This document shows positions 29,560-38,756 of a DNA stretch of 64,000 nucleotides, one piece after another. A model generated the notes under the pieces. That model had not been told where the DNA came from and did not search any database. It saw only the letters and a list, made by a program, of their open reading frames with translations. This DNA is from Oxalobacter sp. (GTDB lineage Bacteria; Pseudomonadota; Gammaproteobacteria; Burkholderiales; Burkholderiaceae_D). The stretch spans positions 1-64,000 of the forward strand of contig QZKY01000015.1 in the NCBI GenBank assembly GCA_003605115.1. Direction: 5' to 3'. A program made the translations under genes and the position numbers. The first letter of the stretch is position 1; every line of letters begins with the position of its first letter.

Positions 29560-30599
29560 ACAATACAGTCAAGTTAGGTCCGGTGATGCTGGATGTGGTC
29601 GGCACAAGTCTGACAGATGACGATATCCGTCGCATTCAACACTCGCTGACAGGCGGCGTGATTCTTTTTACGCGCAATTATGTCGACCGCGCCCAACTCG
29701 CCGCCTTGACGAACGCGATTCATGCAGCACGCCCCGGCATTTTGATTGCCGTCGATCATGAAGGCGGTCGGGTGCAACGTTTTCGCAAGGATGGTTTTAC
29801 GCGCATTCCGGCGATGAAACGGCTCGGCGATCTGTGGGATCAGGACGTGTTGCTGGCGACGAAAGTGGCGACGGCAGTGGGTTATGTGCTCGCAGCAGAA
29901 TTGCGCGTCTGTGGCGTGGATTTGTCGTTTACGCCGGTGCTGGATCTGGATTATGAAGAATCAGCAATTATCGGTGATCGCGCATTTCACCGCGATGCGC
30001 GCGTGGTGACTCTGTTGGCGAAAAGTTTGAATCAGGGTTTGCTCATGGCAGGCATGGCTAATTGCGGCAAGCACTTTCCGGGACACGGTTATGTACAGGC
30101 GGATTCGCATGTGGCGATTCCTGTTGATCAGCGAGAGCTTTCCGAAATCCTGTATAACGATGCTGCGCCTTATGGCTGGTTGGGCATGAGTTTGTCAGCC
30201 GTGATGCCGGCACATGTGATTTATCCGAAAGTGGACAAGCACCCGGCAGGCTTCTCAAAAAAATGGCTGACAATTTTGCGCGATGAGTTGGGTTTTGATG
30301 GCGTCATCTTCAGCGACGATCTCAGCATGGAAGGCGCGAGTGTTGCTGGTGGTGTGGTGGACGGTGCGAAGGCCGCGCTTGCTGCAGGTTGCGACATGGT
30401 GCTGGTCTGCAATGCATCGGACGAGGCCGATCAATTGCTTTCCGGTTTGAGTGTTGCCGATGTACCAGAGTTGGCATTATCTGCCGCGCGGGTCGCCGCG
30501 ATGGTGCCGAGCGTGCCAGCGCCGGATTGGGAAACGCTGCAACAGGAACTGCGATATCGTGCGGCGAAAAAATTGATCGAAGATTTGCTTCCGATTTGA
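29556..30599 (+). CDS. nagZ: Beta-N-acetylhexosaminidase of cell-wall recycling
   Basis: 347 residues, glycoside hydrolase family 3. NagZ removes GlcNAc from 1,6-anhydro-muropeptides in the cytoplasm. The GH3 features are [14 protein letters not shown], the NagZ-specific [14 protein letters not shown] loop, whose His acts as general acid/base, and SDDLSMEGA with the nucleophile Asp. No signal peptide is seen, in keeping with cytoplasmic recycling. It overlaps acpS by 4 bases and ends 20 bases before the 126-base repeat at 30620. Confidence 0.95.
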   Translation: MNNTVKLGPVMLDVVGTSLTDDDIRRIQHSLTGGVILFTRNYVDRAQLAALTNAIHAARPGILIAVDHEGGRVQRFRKDGFTRIPAMKRLGDLWDQDVLLATKVATAVGYVLAAELRVCGVDLSFTPVLDLDYEESAIIGDRAFHRDARVVTLLAKSLNQGLLMAGMANCGKHFPGHGYVQADSHVAIPVDQRELSEILYNDAAPYGWLGMSLSAVMPAHVIYPKVDKHPAGFSKKWLTILRDELGFDGVIFSDDLSMEGASVAGGVVDGAKAALAAGCDMVLVCNASDEADQLLSGLSVADVPELALSAARVAAMVPSVPAPDWETLQQELRYRAAKKLIEDLLPI

Positions 30600-30619
30600 T
30601 TTCTTTGTTACGTAATCGG

Positions 30620-30745
30620 AAAATTCGGGGTCAGAGTCAAAACGAAGTTTCGGTGTAGGCTAACATGAGCATCGCGAATGTTAAGCGAAGCGGCCGAAGC
30701 CAAAATGTCGCAAGCGATATTTGACTGCTGACCCCGGTTTTCCTC
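30620..30745 (+). repeat. 126-base palindromic element, copy 2
   Basis: An inverted copy of 28221-28346, with ends TTCGGGGTCAGAGTC and GCTGACCCCGGTTTTCCTC and the same internal CTTCGGCCG-type hairpins. It fills nearly the whole gap between nagZ and uvrC and stops 20 bases before the uvrC ATG. An in-frame TTG at 30721 lies inside the repeat and is not taken as the uvrC start. Confidence 0.8.
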
Positions 30746-30765
30746 ACTGTGTGCCAGTTCATGCA

Positions 30766-32646
30766 ATGACCGGAAAAGCCACAACAGATGCAGCCCGCGA
30801 CGCCTTGCTGGAAACGGTGAGCGCCTTGCCGCGACTCCCCGGCGTATATCGTTATTTCGACGCGAAAGATCGTGTGCTTTATGTCGGCAAGGCGCGCGAT
30901 TTGAAAAAACGCGTGTCCAGTTATTTCCAGAAAACCGACACCAACACGCGCACGGCCTTGATGATCCGACGCATCGTGCGGATGGAAACCACGGTTACGC
31001 GCACCGAAGCCGAAGCGCTGCTGCTGGAGAATAATCTGATCAAGGCGCTTCAGCCGCCCTTCAATATTCTTTTCCGTGACGACAAAACCTACCCTTACCT
31101 GAAAATCACCGGCGAAGCTTATCCGCGCATGGTGTATTACCGTGGCGCGACGGATCGCAAGAACCAGTATTTCGGCCCTTACCCCAACGTGTGGGCAGTG
31201 CGCGAATCCATGCAGATTTTGCAGCGCGTGTTTCGTTTACGGACTTGCGAAGACAGTGTCTTCCAAAATCGTACGCGACCTTGTCTGCTTTATCAGATTC
31301 ATCGTTGCAGCGCACCCTGCGTGCAATTCATCAGTCATGAAGCTTATTTGGCGGATGTGGAAAGCGCCGCGAACTTTCTGCGCGGTCGCCATGCCGAGGT
31401 GATGCAACTGCTGGAAAAAAAGATGCATGGTTTTGCTGAAGCACTCGCGTTCGAAAAGGCTGCCGAAGTGCGCGATCAGATCACGGCGCTTTCCCAAATC
31501 TTGCAGCAACAAAGCATGGAAACGGGCAGCGATATCGACACGGATATTCTGGCCGTGGTGGTGCAAGGTGGTCGCGCGTGTGTGAATCTGGCGATGGTGC
31601 GTGGCGGGCGACATCTTGGTGATCGCGCCTGGTTTCCCGCGCATGCAATTGAATCTGGCGGGGTGGCAGTTGAGCCAGCCCTGGAAGACGAGATGCAGTC
31701 GATAGAAGTGGAAGTGCTGAAGGCGTTCATTGCGCAACACTACATTGGCAAATTCATTCCACACTCGCTGATCGTGAATGTGGACTTCGACGATCCGGCG
31801 CTGATGATGGCACTTGCAGAACAGTGCGGCCACCGCATTCACCTGACTGCCCAGCCGCAGGGGCAGCGTCGTGTATGGCTGGAGATGGCGAGAAATGGCG
31901 CCGAGATCGCCTTGGATCGCCTGCTTTCTGAGCAAGGATCACAAAAGGCGCGCACGCAAGCCTTGATCGATTCCTTGGGCTTGGAAGTCGAAAACCCGGA
32001 TATTTTCCGGGTCGAATGTTTCGATGTCAGTCACACGCAAGGCGAAGCAACGCAAGCGTCTTGCGTGGTCTATCAGCACCATGCCATGCAAAATGGTGAA
32101 TACCGGCGTTTCAATATCGACGGCATCGAACCCGGAGACGACTATGGGGCGATGCGTCAGGTCTTGATGCGACGCTACGAAAAAGTGGCGAGTGGTGAGG
32201 GAGTATTGCCGGACGTGGTGCTCGTTGATGGCGGGAAGGGGCAAGTATCAATGGCGCGGCAAGTTTTCGAGGAACTTGGGCTGGACACAAGTCTCATTGT
32301 GGGGGTGGCCAAAGGCGAGGGGCGCAAGGTGGGACTGGAAACCCTGGTGCATGCGGATGGCGCCGAGCAGGCGCTTGGCAAGGATTCAGCAGCACTGATG
32401 CTGGTTGCGCAGATTCGTGACGAAGCGCATCGTTTTGCGATAACAGGCATGCGTGCGAAGCGCGCGAAGGCACGGCAGGCATCTCGGCTGGAAGAGATTG
32501 AAGGCATCGGTGCCAAGCGCAGGCAAAAGCTGCTTGCGCGCTTTGGCAGCATGCAAGGGGTGGCGGATGCGAGTGTCGAGGATTTGGCCTCTGTCGAGGG
32601 GATTTCCAGCCAATTGGCTGAGCAAATTTACAAGCAATTGCACTAA
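30766..32646 (+). CDS. uvrC: UvrABC excinuclease subunit C
   Basis: 626 residues. UvrC makes both incisions in nucleotide excision repair. The N-terminal GIY-YIG nuclease begins [20 protein letters not shown] and includes [20 protein letters not shown]. The UVR domain that contacts UvrB is at [20 protein letters not shown]. The C-terminal RNase H-like nuclease has [19 protein letters not shown] and [12 protein letters not shown], and two helix-hairpin-helix motifs end the protein. I start at ATG 30766, since upstream codons fall in the repeat; no good ribosome-binding site is visible there. Confidence 0.95.
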   Translation: MTGKATTDAARDALLETVSALPRLPGVYRYFDAKDRVLYVGKARDLKKRVSSYFQKTDTNTRTALMIRRIVRMETTVTRTEAEALLLENNLIKALQPPFNILFRDDKTYPYLKITGEAYPRMVYYRGATDRKNQYFGPYPNVWAVRESMQILQRVFRLRTCEDSVFQNRTRPCLLYQIHRCSAPCVQFISHEAYLADVESAANFLRGRHAEVMQLLEKKMHGFAEALAFEKAAEVRDQITALSQILQQQSMETGSDIDTDILAVVVQGGRACVNLAMVRGGRHLGDRAWFPAHAIESGGVAVEPALEDEMQSIEVEVLKAFIAQHYIGKFIPHSLIVNVDFDDPALMMALAEQCGHRIHLTAQPQGQRRVWLEMARNGAEIALDRLLSEQGSQKARTQALIDSLGLEVENPDIFRVECFDVSHTQGEATQASCVVYQHHAMQNGEYRRFNIDGIEPGDDYGAMRQVLMRRYEKVASGEGVLPDVVLVDGGKGQVSMARQVFEELGLDTSLIVGVAKGEGRKVGLETLVHADGAEQALGKDSAALMLVAQIRDEAHRFAITGMRAKRAKARQASRLEEIEGIGAKRRQKLLARFGSMQGVADASVEDLASVEGISSQLAEQIYKQLH

Positions 32647-32704
32647 GCGCATGAGGTTTGCATGTTATTGAGGATTACATATTTGTGAGACATTCAAAAA
32701 ACAT

Positions 32705-32828
32705 TCCCCTCCCCCTTACAGGGGGAGGGTTAGGGTGGGGGTGTTGCGTCTGACTTCAAACACTTCTCTTGTCTTGCATAGATTGTCCACCCCCTACCCA
32801 ACCTTCCCCCTGCAAGGGGGAAGGGGTT
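32705..32828. repeat. Inverted pair of GC-rich REP-like repeats
   Basis: CCCCTCCCCCTTACAGGGGG followed by AGGGTTAGGGTGGGGGT (32705-32742) faces an inverted relative, CCACCCCCTACCCAACC followed by TTCCCCCTGCAAGGGGGAAG (32787-32826). Each has its own short hairpin. A 44-base spacer separates them. They are the same family as 28053-28090. The remaining parts of the 32647-32989 gap (32647-32704 and 32829-32989) show no gene. Confidence 0.75.
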
Positions 32829-32989
32829 CTAAGAAGTTTGGTCGCTCTCAATAATTCAATACCCCTGCATTTTCTATTGCCTTCGCGCTTTTAAAGGGTT
32901 CAACTTTGCACCAATATGGTTTACGATTTAGGTCGAGGTAATTTTGTTGATGTGTAGTGTTAGCCTTTCCTTTCCTGTATAACGTTTGC

Positions 32990-33574
32990 ATGCCGATTAA
33001 TATCCCGATTCTGCTGACCTGGATGCGTGTGGCGCTGATCCCCTTGATGGTCGGCGTTTTTTACTTGCCGGAAGGATTGTTGATGCCGTTTGAGCAGGGG
33101 ATTATTTCCACGGCGGTGTTTGTGATTGCGGCCATTACGGATTCAGTCGATGGTTATTTGGCGCGTGTACGCAATGAAACCACAGCTTTTGGCGCATTTT
33201 TGGATCCGGTGGCCGATAAATTGATGGTTGCTGGCGCGCTATTGGTGCTGGTGCAACTTGATCGCGTGAATGCTTTGCTTGCCTTCATCATTATCGGTCG
33301 GGAAATCACGATTTCTGCTTTGCGCGAATGGATGGCTCTGATTGGTGCGCCCACTTCGGTTGCTGTTAGCTCATTGGGCAAGGTCAAGACGATTGCCCAA
33401 ATGATTGCCATTCCCATGCTGTTGTATTACGACAGCTTGTTTGGCTTGATTGACACACGTTTTCTGGGGAAATGGCTTTTGATTGTGGCGGCGGTGCTCA
33501 CCGTTTGGTCAATGTTCTATTACCTGAAAAGAGCGTGGCCTTTAATTAAAGAACATGGCGGGAACCTGCCTTGA
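32990..33574 (+). CDS. pgsA: CDP-diacylglycerol-glycerol-3-phosphate 3-phosphatidyltransferase
   Basis: 194-residue inner-membrane enzyme that makes phosphatidylglycerol phosphate. The CDP-alcohol phosphotransferase signature is complete: ITDSVDGYLARVRNETTAFG followed by AFLDPVADKL, with the metal-binding Asp residues. About four to five membrane helices are visible, starting with IPILLTWMRVALIPLMVGVF. ATG 32990 gives MPINIPILLTWMR, the normal start; upstream codons to 32957 are discarded. Its stop codon lies inside the -35 box of the tRNA-Gly promoter, as uvrC-pgsA-tRNA-Gly is a common betaproteobacterial order. Confidence 0.95.
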   Translation: MPINIPILLTWMRVALIPLMVGVFYLPEGLLMPFEQGIISTAVFVIAAITDSVDGYLARVRNETTAFGAFLDPVADKLMVAGALLVLVQLDRVNALLAFIIIGREITISALREWMALIGAPTSVAVSSLGKVKTIAQMIAIPMLLYYDSLFGLIDTRFLGKWLLIVAAVLTVWSMFYYLKRAWPLIKEHGGNLP

Positions 33575-33600
33575 CACTCTCTATAAAACCTACCTATAAT
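33571..33600 (+). promoter_or_regulatory. Consensus promoter of the tRNA-Gly/Gly/Cys cluster
   Basis: TTGACA (33571-33576) and TATAAT (33595-33600), both perfect consensus boxes, are 18 bases apart. The -35 box contains the pgsA stop codon. The first tRNA-Gly begins 19 bases after the -10 box. Confidence 0.88.
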
Positions 33601-33619
33601 AGCAGTCTGCATTGAAAAT

Positions 33620-33695
33620 GCGGGAGTAGCTCAGTTGGTAGAGCGATACCTTGCCAAGGTATAGGTCGAGAGTTCGAGACTCTTCTCCCGCTCCA
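33620..33695 (+). tRNA. tRNA-Gly (GCC), copy 1
   Basis: The 76-base cloverleaf has acceptor GCGGGAG/CTCCCGC and anticodon stem ATACC/GGTAT around loop TTGCCAA (anticodon GCC). CCA is encoded at 33693-33695. It is identical to copy 2, at 33751. Confidence 0.97.
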
Positions 33696-33705
33696 AAATT
33701 CCATG

Positions 33706-33733
33706 GGGGAGCGTTCAAGGCGCGCCCCTTTTT
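33706..33733 (+). terminator. Terminator-like or processing hairpin between tRNA-Gly copies
   Basis: GGGGAGCG and CGCGCCCC pair with one mismatch around a 7-base loop, followed by TTTTT. Only 17 bases separate it from the next tRNA and no second promoter is seen, so read-through or use as a processing signal is more likely than full termination. Confidence 0.4.
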
Positions 33734-33750
33734 GTTGTGAAGATGATTAT

Positions 33751-33826
33751 GCGGGAGTAGCTCAGTTGGTAGAGCGATACCTTGCCAAGGTATAGGTCGA
33801 GAGTTCGAGACTCTTCTCCCGCTCCA
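33751..33826 (+). tRNA. tRNA-Gly (GCC), copy 2
   Basis: Identical in all 76 bases to the copy at 33620, including the encoded CCA. It probably arose by local duplication and is cotranscribed from the promoter at 33571. Confidence 0.97.
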
Positions 33827-33873
33827 AGGATTTCGTTGCGCATCCGAAGGGGTGTGCAACAATCCAACCCCAT

Positions 33874-33947
33874 GGCGGGGTAGCAAAGTGGTTATGCAGC
33901 GGCCTGCAAAGCCGTCTACGCCGGTTCGATTCCGGCCTCCGCCTCCA
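33874..33947 (+). tRNA. tRNA-Cys (GCA)
   Basis: The 74-base cloverleaf has acceptor GGCGGGG/CTCCGCC with one G-T pair and anticodon segment CCTGCAAAG (anticodon GCA). The T-arm is GCCGG-TTCGATT-CCGGC, and CCA is encoded. It is the last gene of the tRNA cluster. Confidence 0.96.
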
Positions 33948-33964
33948 ACTTTCCTGATTTGCTT

Positions 33965-35059
33965 TTAAGATTGTCCGTGTTTGGAAAACCACCGGACAGC
34001 TTTGATGGCGTCTGCATGCCCTTGATCCGCCGCCAGCCCAAACCATAGCAGTGCGCGTACATTGTTTTGCTGTACGCCTCTTCCCAAGTGGAACATGCCA
34101 GCCAGGTTGTGCTGGGCATCAGCATAGCCTTGTTCTGCAGCTTTTCTGCACCAGAGTATGGCTTCAGCATCGTTTGGCGCGACGCCCTTCCCGTGAAAAT
34201 ACATGCCGCCGAGATTGTATTGTGCTTCGGCATTGCCTTGTTCGGCGGCTTTTCGAAACCATTGGACGGCTTTAGCGAGATCCTGCGCAATCCCCTGTCC
34301 TTTCATGAACATGTAGCCCAGATTGATTTGGGCATTGGCATGACCTTGCTCAGCCGCCATCTTGAACCATGCCACGGCTTGCGCGTCATTTCGCTCAACG
34401 CCCTCACCTTTCGCGTAGCGAACCCCCAGATTGTTTTGAGCACTGGCCAGTCCTTGTTCGGCAGCTTTGCGATACCAGGCAACCGCTTCGGCATCATTCT
34501 TGGGGACGCCCTGCCCTTGGGCGTATCGCGCGCCCAGATTGTTTTGCGCGCGGGCATCGCCTTGTTCCGCAGCCTTTTGGTACCATGCCACCGCCTGGGC
34601 ATTGTCCTGAGATACGCCTTGGCCTTTGGCATACAGGTAACCGAGATGCACCTGTGCATTGGCGTGTCCTTGATCGGCCGCAGCCTGAAACCAGACGGCC
34701 GCCTGCTTGTAGTTTTGCGGTACCCCGGCACCCTTGGTGTAACGGACGCCCAGGTTGTTTTGAGAGCGTGCATCGCCTTGTACGGCTGCCCGGCGAAACC
34801 ACAAGGCAGCCTGCTTGTCATCTTTCAGAACCCCACGACCCTCTTCGAACATGTAGCCCAGTCGGCGCTGTGCATCAATATGGTTTTTTACTGCAGCGCG
34901 GCGGAACCATGCAATGGCTTTCGCGTTGTCCAGTTTGACCTGTTGACCGAGATAAAACATGTCGCCCAGTACATACTGCGCATCGGGGTCGCCGCGTTCG
35001 GCAAGCAGGAGGATTTCCTCCATGGGGAAATCCTTCAGCAAGACGTATTTTTCATTCAT
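33965..35059 (-). CDS. Sel1-repeat (TPR-like) protein
   Basis: 364 residues made almost wholly of nine consecutive 36-residue Sel1-like repeats, with a short tail. A typical unit is ASAQNNLGVRYAKGEGVERN followed by DAQAVAWFKMAAEQGH. There is no signal peptide or membrane segment, so it is probably cytoplasmic. Such repeats form alpha/alpha superhelices that bind partner proteins. It is convergent with the tRNA cluster, 17 bases from tRNA-Cys, and divergent from amn. The regular repeats also keep long frames open on the opposite strand; those are not genes. The partner and pathway are unknown. Confidence 0.88.
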   Translation of the reverse strand: MNEKYVLLKDFPMEEILLLAERGDPDAQYVLGDMFYLGQQVKLDNAKAIAWFRRAAVKNHIDAQRRLGYMFEEGRGVLKDDKQAALWFRRAAVQGDARSQNNLGVRYTKGAGVPQNYKQAAVWFQAAADQGHANAQVHLGYLYAKGQGVSQDNAQAVAWYQKAAEQGDARAQNNLGARYAQGQGVPKNDAEAVAWYRKAAEQGLASAQNNLGVRYAKGEGVERNDAQAVAWFKMAAEQGHANAQINLGYMFMKGQGIAQDLAKAVQWFRKAAEQGNAEAQYNLGGMYFHGKGVAPNDAEAILWCRKAAEQGYADAQHNLAGMFHLGRGVQQNNVRALLWFGLAADQGHADAIKAVRWFSKHGQS

Positions 35060-35305
35060 GGCAGGGAGCCCCCGCTATGAAATAGGGGAGGACAATCCAA
35101 AATCATGGTGTCATGCCAGGACAAAAAAGAGCAAAATGACATGGTTCTTGGTCTGCCGACGTATGCTGGTTAGGGCGAAAAGTGAGCACATTCTAAATCA
35201 TTCATGGCGCAAGCCGCCTTATTGTTTGCGCATTTGCCGAAACGAGGCAGGTTTTCGTAACGGGAATAGGGCAGGAGAGGTGTTCGGGGTTCACCCGTTT
35301 TTTGT

Positions 35306-35335
35306 TTGCCCGTAATTTTTAGCCTCCGTTACAAT
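35306..35335 (+). promoter_or_regulatory. Possible promoter of amn
   Basis: TTGCCC (35306-35311) and TACAAT (35330-35335) are 18 bases apart, 47 bases before the chosen amn start. The rest of the 35060-35382 gap shows no gene, repeat or strong hairpin. Confidence 0.4.
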
Positions 35336-35382
35336 AGTGCAATCCATGCCATTTTTCCGTGTCGCCGCCTAGGAGCAGAAGA

Positions 35383-36882
35383 TTGCTGACCCCGCCTCTT
35401 TATCCGTCCACCCATTTTGACAACGCCGAAGCTGCATTTGAATATGTCCACACCATTTATGAGGGGAGCGTCAGGCATCTGCGGGAGCAATTCAAGCGTT
35501 TCATGCGCGGAGATAAAATAACCGAACGGGTACGTGCCTATTATCCTTTCGTGCGTATGACCGCCAGCGCAGTTACGCAGCCGCAGACGCGTCTGGCCTA
35601 CGGTTTTCTATCTGATCCCGGTTTGTTTGAGACAACGCTGACAAGCCCCAACATGTTCAAGACGTACTACCTTGAGCAGTTTCGCCTTTTGTTGAACAAT
35701 CATGGTCATGAAGCCGTTCTGGAAATTGGCACCAGCAGTGAGCCGATACCCATCCACTTTTCGTTTGAGGAACACGATCACATAGAAGGCACACTGAGCG
35801 TAGAGCAGCGTGCAGCCATGCGCGGGCTGTTCGATTTGCCTGATCTCTCTGCGATGGAAGATGCGATTGTCAACGGCACCTGGGAACCAGAGCCCGATCA
35901 GCCACGTCCCCTCTCGCTTTTTACGGCACCGCGCGTTGATTTTTCTTTGCAACGTTTGCGTCACTACACAGGCACGCTTCCAGAGTATTTTCAGAAGTTC
36001 GTGCTGTTTACGAACTACCAGTTTTACATCGATGAATTTGTAAGGGTGGGGCATGAGTTGATGCAGGACGCCCGCGATCCGAAGGCCATGACAGAAGATC
36101 ATGGTTACGTTGCGTTTGTGGAGCCAGGCAATCTGGTGACGCGTCGTGTGGGTGAGCAAGTGCATCCAGGAGATGGTGCTGGCGTTCCTTTGCCGCGGAC
36201 ACCGCAAATGTCCGCTTATCACCTGATTCGTGAAGACGGCTGCGGAATCACGATGGTCAACATCGGCGTGGGACCCGCGAATGCGAAAACGGCGACCGAT
36301 CACATTGCCGTTCTGCGACCGCATGCCTGGCTGATGCTGGGGCATTGCGCCGGTTTGCGCAGTACGCAGGAGTTAGGTGACTACGTTCTGGCGCATGCTT
36401 ATGTGCGCGACGATCATGTGCTGGATGAGGATTTGCCGCAATGGGTACCCATCCCGCCACTGGCTGAGATACAGATTGCTTTGCAGGCGGCCGTAACGGA
36501 GGTGCTGCAACTGAGCGATGACGAACTGAAAAACGTGATGCGCACGGGCACCGTAGCGAGTACCGATAACCGAAATTGGGAATTGCTGCCGCACGAGAAG
36601 CGGCTCAGTCAAAGTCGCGCGATTGCCCTGGACATGGAAAGCGCAACCATTGCCGCCAACGGTTTCCGGTTCCGCGTACCTTATGGCACCCTGCTGTGCG
36701 TGAGCGACAAGCCGCTGCACGGCGAAATCAAATTGCCGGGCATGGCGGATCAGTTTTACCGGCTACGCGTCAGCCAGCACTTGCGTATTGGTGTTCGGGC
36801 CGTAGAACTTTTGCGTCTGCGCGGCGTGGAGCGATTGCACAGTCGCAAGCTGCGGAGTTTTGCAGAAGTGGCGTTTCAGTAG
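35383..36882 (+). CDS. amn: AMP nucleosidase
   Basis: 499 residues. Amn hydrolyses AMP to adenine and ribose 5-phosphate, regulating adenylate levels. The family-specific N-terminal domain (AYYPFVRMTASAVTQPQTRLA) precedes the phosphorylase-like catalytic domain, where TMVNIGVGPANAKTATDHIA and LMLGHCAGLRSTQELGDYVL are typical. ALDMESATIAANGFRFRVPY holds the substrate-binding Glu. I choose TTG 35383 because AGGAG ends 7 bases before it and the protein then matches the family start; a GTG at 35359 would add 8 residues without a ribosome-binding site. The next gene follows after 26 bases. Confidence 0.92.
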   Translation: MLTPPLYPSTHFDNAEAAFEYVHTIYEGSVRHLREQFKRFMRGDKITERVRAYYPFVRMTASAVTQPQTRLAYGFLSDPGLFETTLTSPNMFKTYYLEQFRLLLNNHGHEAVLEIGTSSEPIPIHFSFEEHDHIEGTLSVEQRAAMRGLFDLPDLSAMEDAIVNGTWEPEPDQPRPLSLFTAPRVDFSLQRLRHYTGTLPEYFQKFVLFTNYQFYIDEFVRVGHELMQDARDPKAMTEDHGYVAFVEPGNLVTRRVGEQVHPGDGAGVPLPRTPQMSAYHLIREDGCGITMVNIGVGPANAKTATDHIAVLRPHAWLMLGHCAGLRSTQELGDYVLAHAYVRDDHVLDEDLPQWVPIPPLAEIQIALQAAVTEVLQLSDDELKNVMRTGTVASTDNRNWELLPHEKRLSQSRAIALDMESATIAANGFRFRVPYGTLLCVSDKPLHGEIKLPGMADQFYRLRVSQHLRIGVRAVELLRLRGVERLHSRKLRSFAEVAFQ

Positions 36883-36908
36883 CGGCAACTCTTTTCGAGG
36901 AGGAACGG

Positions 36909-37661
36909 ATGCATAAACTTAAAATGCTTTGGCAGCAGGCGTTTCCGCAACCCATTCGGGAAGGCTTCATTCCGCGCAATTTTCGCTTGCTGGTCGTGGG
37001 TCCGCACCCAGACGATTTTGATTCCATTGGCGTCACCCTGCGACTGTTGTTTAGAGAAGGCAATCCGCTGCATGTGCTTGTTATTCGCACAGGCAGCGGT
37101 GTTGAAGATAATTACGCGCCAGGACTGACACTTGAAAAAAAAGCGGTAATACGTGACGAGGAGCAGCGTGCCAGCGCACGATTCTTTGGCTTGCCGGAAG
37201 CGGCACTGATTTTCCTGAACCCTGAAAGGGATGCACAAGATCAAATGAGTGAAACGGCGGTGAATGTTTCCGCGCTGACAGAAATCATCGCAGATACCGC
37301 GCCTGACATTATTTTTCTGCCACACGGGAACGACAGCAATAATGGACACCGCGTGACCTGCGCCATCGTGCGTCAGGTGGTGGCACGCCAAGGACGTCCG
37401 GTGGCGCTTTTTCTTAACCGGGATGCCAAGACCATCAGCATGCGCACCGATTTATACATGCCCTTTGGTGAAGAAATGGCGCGCTGGAAAGCAGAATTGC
37501 TGCGCTTTCACGACACCCAGCAACAACGCAACCTGGCTACGCGTGGGCAGGGGTTTGATGAGCGCGTGTTGATGCTGAATGCGCAAATTGCGAAAGAACT
37601 CAAGATCGTCGCGCCCTATGCCGAAGCGTTTGAAGTGGAGTTTTATAACGTGGCGGGGTAG
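36909..37661 (+). CDS. PIG-L/LmbE-family deacetylase
   Basis: 250 residues. The zinc-binding motif GPHPDDFDSIGVTLR near residue 30 and the second site FLPHGNDSNNGHR are those of the PIG-L family, which removes N-acetyl groups from GlcNAc-containing substrates. The start ATG 36909 follows GAGGAGGAA. It lies 26 bases after amn and 33 bases before rfbB, in the same direction, so it could act on a sugar in the adjacent glycan locus or be a neighbour by chance. The substrate cannot be read from sequence. Confidence 0.85.
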   Translation: MHKLKMLWQQAFPQPIREGFIPRNFRLLVVGPHPDDFDSIGVTLRLLFREGNPLHVLVIRTGSGVEDNYAPGLTLEKKAVIRDEEQRASARFFGLPEAALIFLNPERDAQDQMSETAVNVSALTEIIADTAPDIIFLPHGNDSNNGHRVTCAIVRQVVARQGRPVALFLNRDAKTISMRTDLYMPFGEEMARWKAELLRFHDTQQQRNLATRGQGFDERVLMLNAQIAKELKIVAPYAEAFEVEFYNVAG

Positions 37662-37694
37662 GGTATCCTACTGTCTTTTTAAGAAGCAGCTTCA

Positions 37695-38756
37695 ATGACC
37701 ATACTCGTTACTGGCGGTGCCGGATTCATCGGCAGCAATTTTGTGCTGGACTGGCTCGCGCAAAGCGATGAGTCCGTCGTTAATTTCGACAAGCTCACTT
37801 ATGCAGGCAATCTGCAAAATCTGGCGAGCTTGCAAGACGACCCACGCCATATTTTTATCAAGGGCGATATCGGCGATTTTGATCTAGTATCACGCTTGCT
37901 CAATGAACACAAACCCCGTGCCATTCTGAATTTCGCTGCGGAGAGCCATGTGGATCGTTCGATTCACGGGCCAGAAGACTTCATTCAAACCAATATCGTC
38001 GGCACCTTTCGCTTGCTGGAAGCGGTGCGTGCGTATTGGGGTGGTTTGCAAGGCGAAGCCAAAAGCAGCTTCCGATTTTTGCATGTCTCGACTGATGAAG
38101 TGTATGGGTCGTTGGAGATGAATGATCCGCCCTTCAGCGAAACGAATCGTTACGAACCGAACAGTCCCTATTCCGCCAGTAAGGCTTCTTCCGATCATCT
38201 GGTGCGTGCTTACCATCACACCTACGGTTTGCCGGTGCTGACGACAAACTGTTCAAACAATTACGGCCCCTACCACTTCCCCGAAAAACTGATTCCGCTG
38301 GTGATTCATAATGCGCTGGCAGGCAAGCCGCTGCCGATTTACGGCGACGGTCAGCAGATACGCGACTGGCTGTACGTGAAGGATCACTGCAGTGCGATTC
38401 GGCGGGTGCTGGAAGCAGGCAAGGTAGGCGAGGTGTATAACATTGGTGGGTGGAACGAGAAGCCCAATCTGGACGTAGTGCACACGCTCTGCGCCATTCT
38501 GGATGAACTGAAACCGCGCCAAGACGGACAACCCTACAAATCGCAAATTACCTTTGTCCAGGATCGCCCCGGCCATGATCGGCGCTACGCCATCGACGCC
38601 AGCAAAATGGAAAAAGAACTGGGGTGGAAGCCCGCTGAAACCTTCGAGACGGGCATACGTAAAACCGTTCAGTGGTATCTCGATCATCAGGACTGGGTGA
38701 AGAACATCACCAGTGGTGCCTATCGCGAATGGGTAGAAAGGCAGTACGGCGCATGA
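37695..38756 (+). CDS. rfbB: dTDP-glucose 4,6-dehydratase
   Basis: 353-residue SDR-superfamily enzyme, second step of dTDP-L-rhamnose synthesis. The NAD-binding motif [16 protein letters not shown] is at the N terminus and the catalytic [12 protein letters not shown] supplies Tyr and Lys. The TDEVYG segment and [16 protein letters not shown] are characteristic of RfbB/RmlB. It opens an rfbB-rfbD-rfbA-rfbC operon and overlaps rfbD by 4 bases. Length and motifs are complete. Confidence 0.96.
   Translation: MTILVTGGAGFIGSNFVLDWLAQSDESVVNFDKLTYAGNLQNLASLQDDPRHIFIKGDIGDFDLVSRLLNEHKPRAILNFAAESHVDRSIHGPEDFIQTNIVGTFRLLEAVRAYWGGLQGEAKSSFRFLHVSTDEVYGSLEMNDPPFSETNRYEPNSPYSASKASSDHLVRAYHHTYGLPVLTTNCSNNYGPYHFPEKLIPLVIHNALAGKPLPIYGDGQQIRDWLYVKDHCSAIRRVLEAGKVGEVYNIGGWNEKPNLDVVHTLCAILDELKPRQDGQPYKSQITFVQDRPGHDRRYAIDASKMEKELGWKPAETFETGIRKTVQWYLDHQDWVKNITSGAYREWVERQYGA

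Noticed and set aside
30721-30765. Upstream TTG start for uvrC
   Set aside because: The codons lie in the 126-base repeat, and the family N terminus begins after ATG 30766.
34067-35080. Long open frame (337 codons) on the plus strand
   Set aside because: It lies fully opposite the Sel1-repeat gene; the repeated codons keep the antisense frame open. The translation has no motif and mirrors the repeat period.
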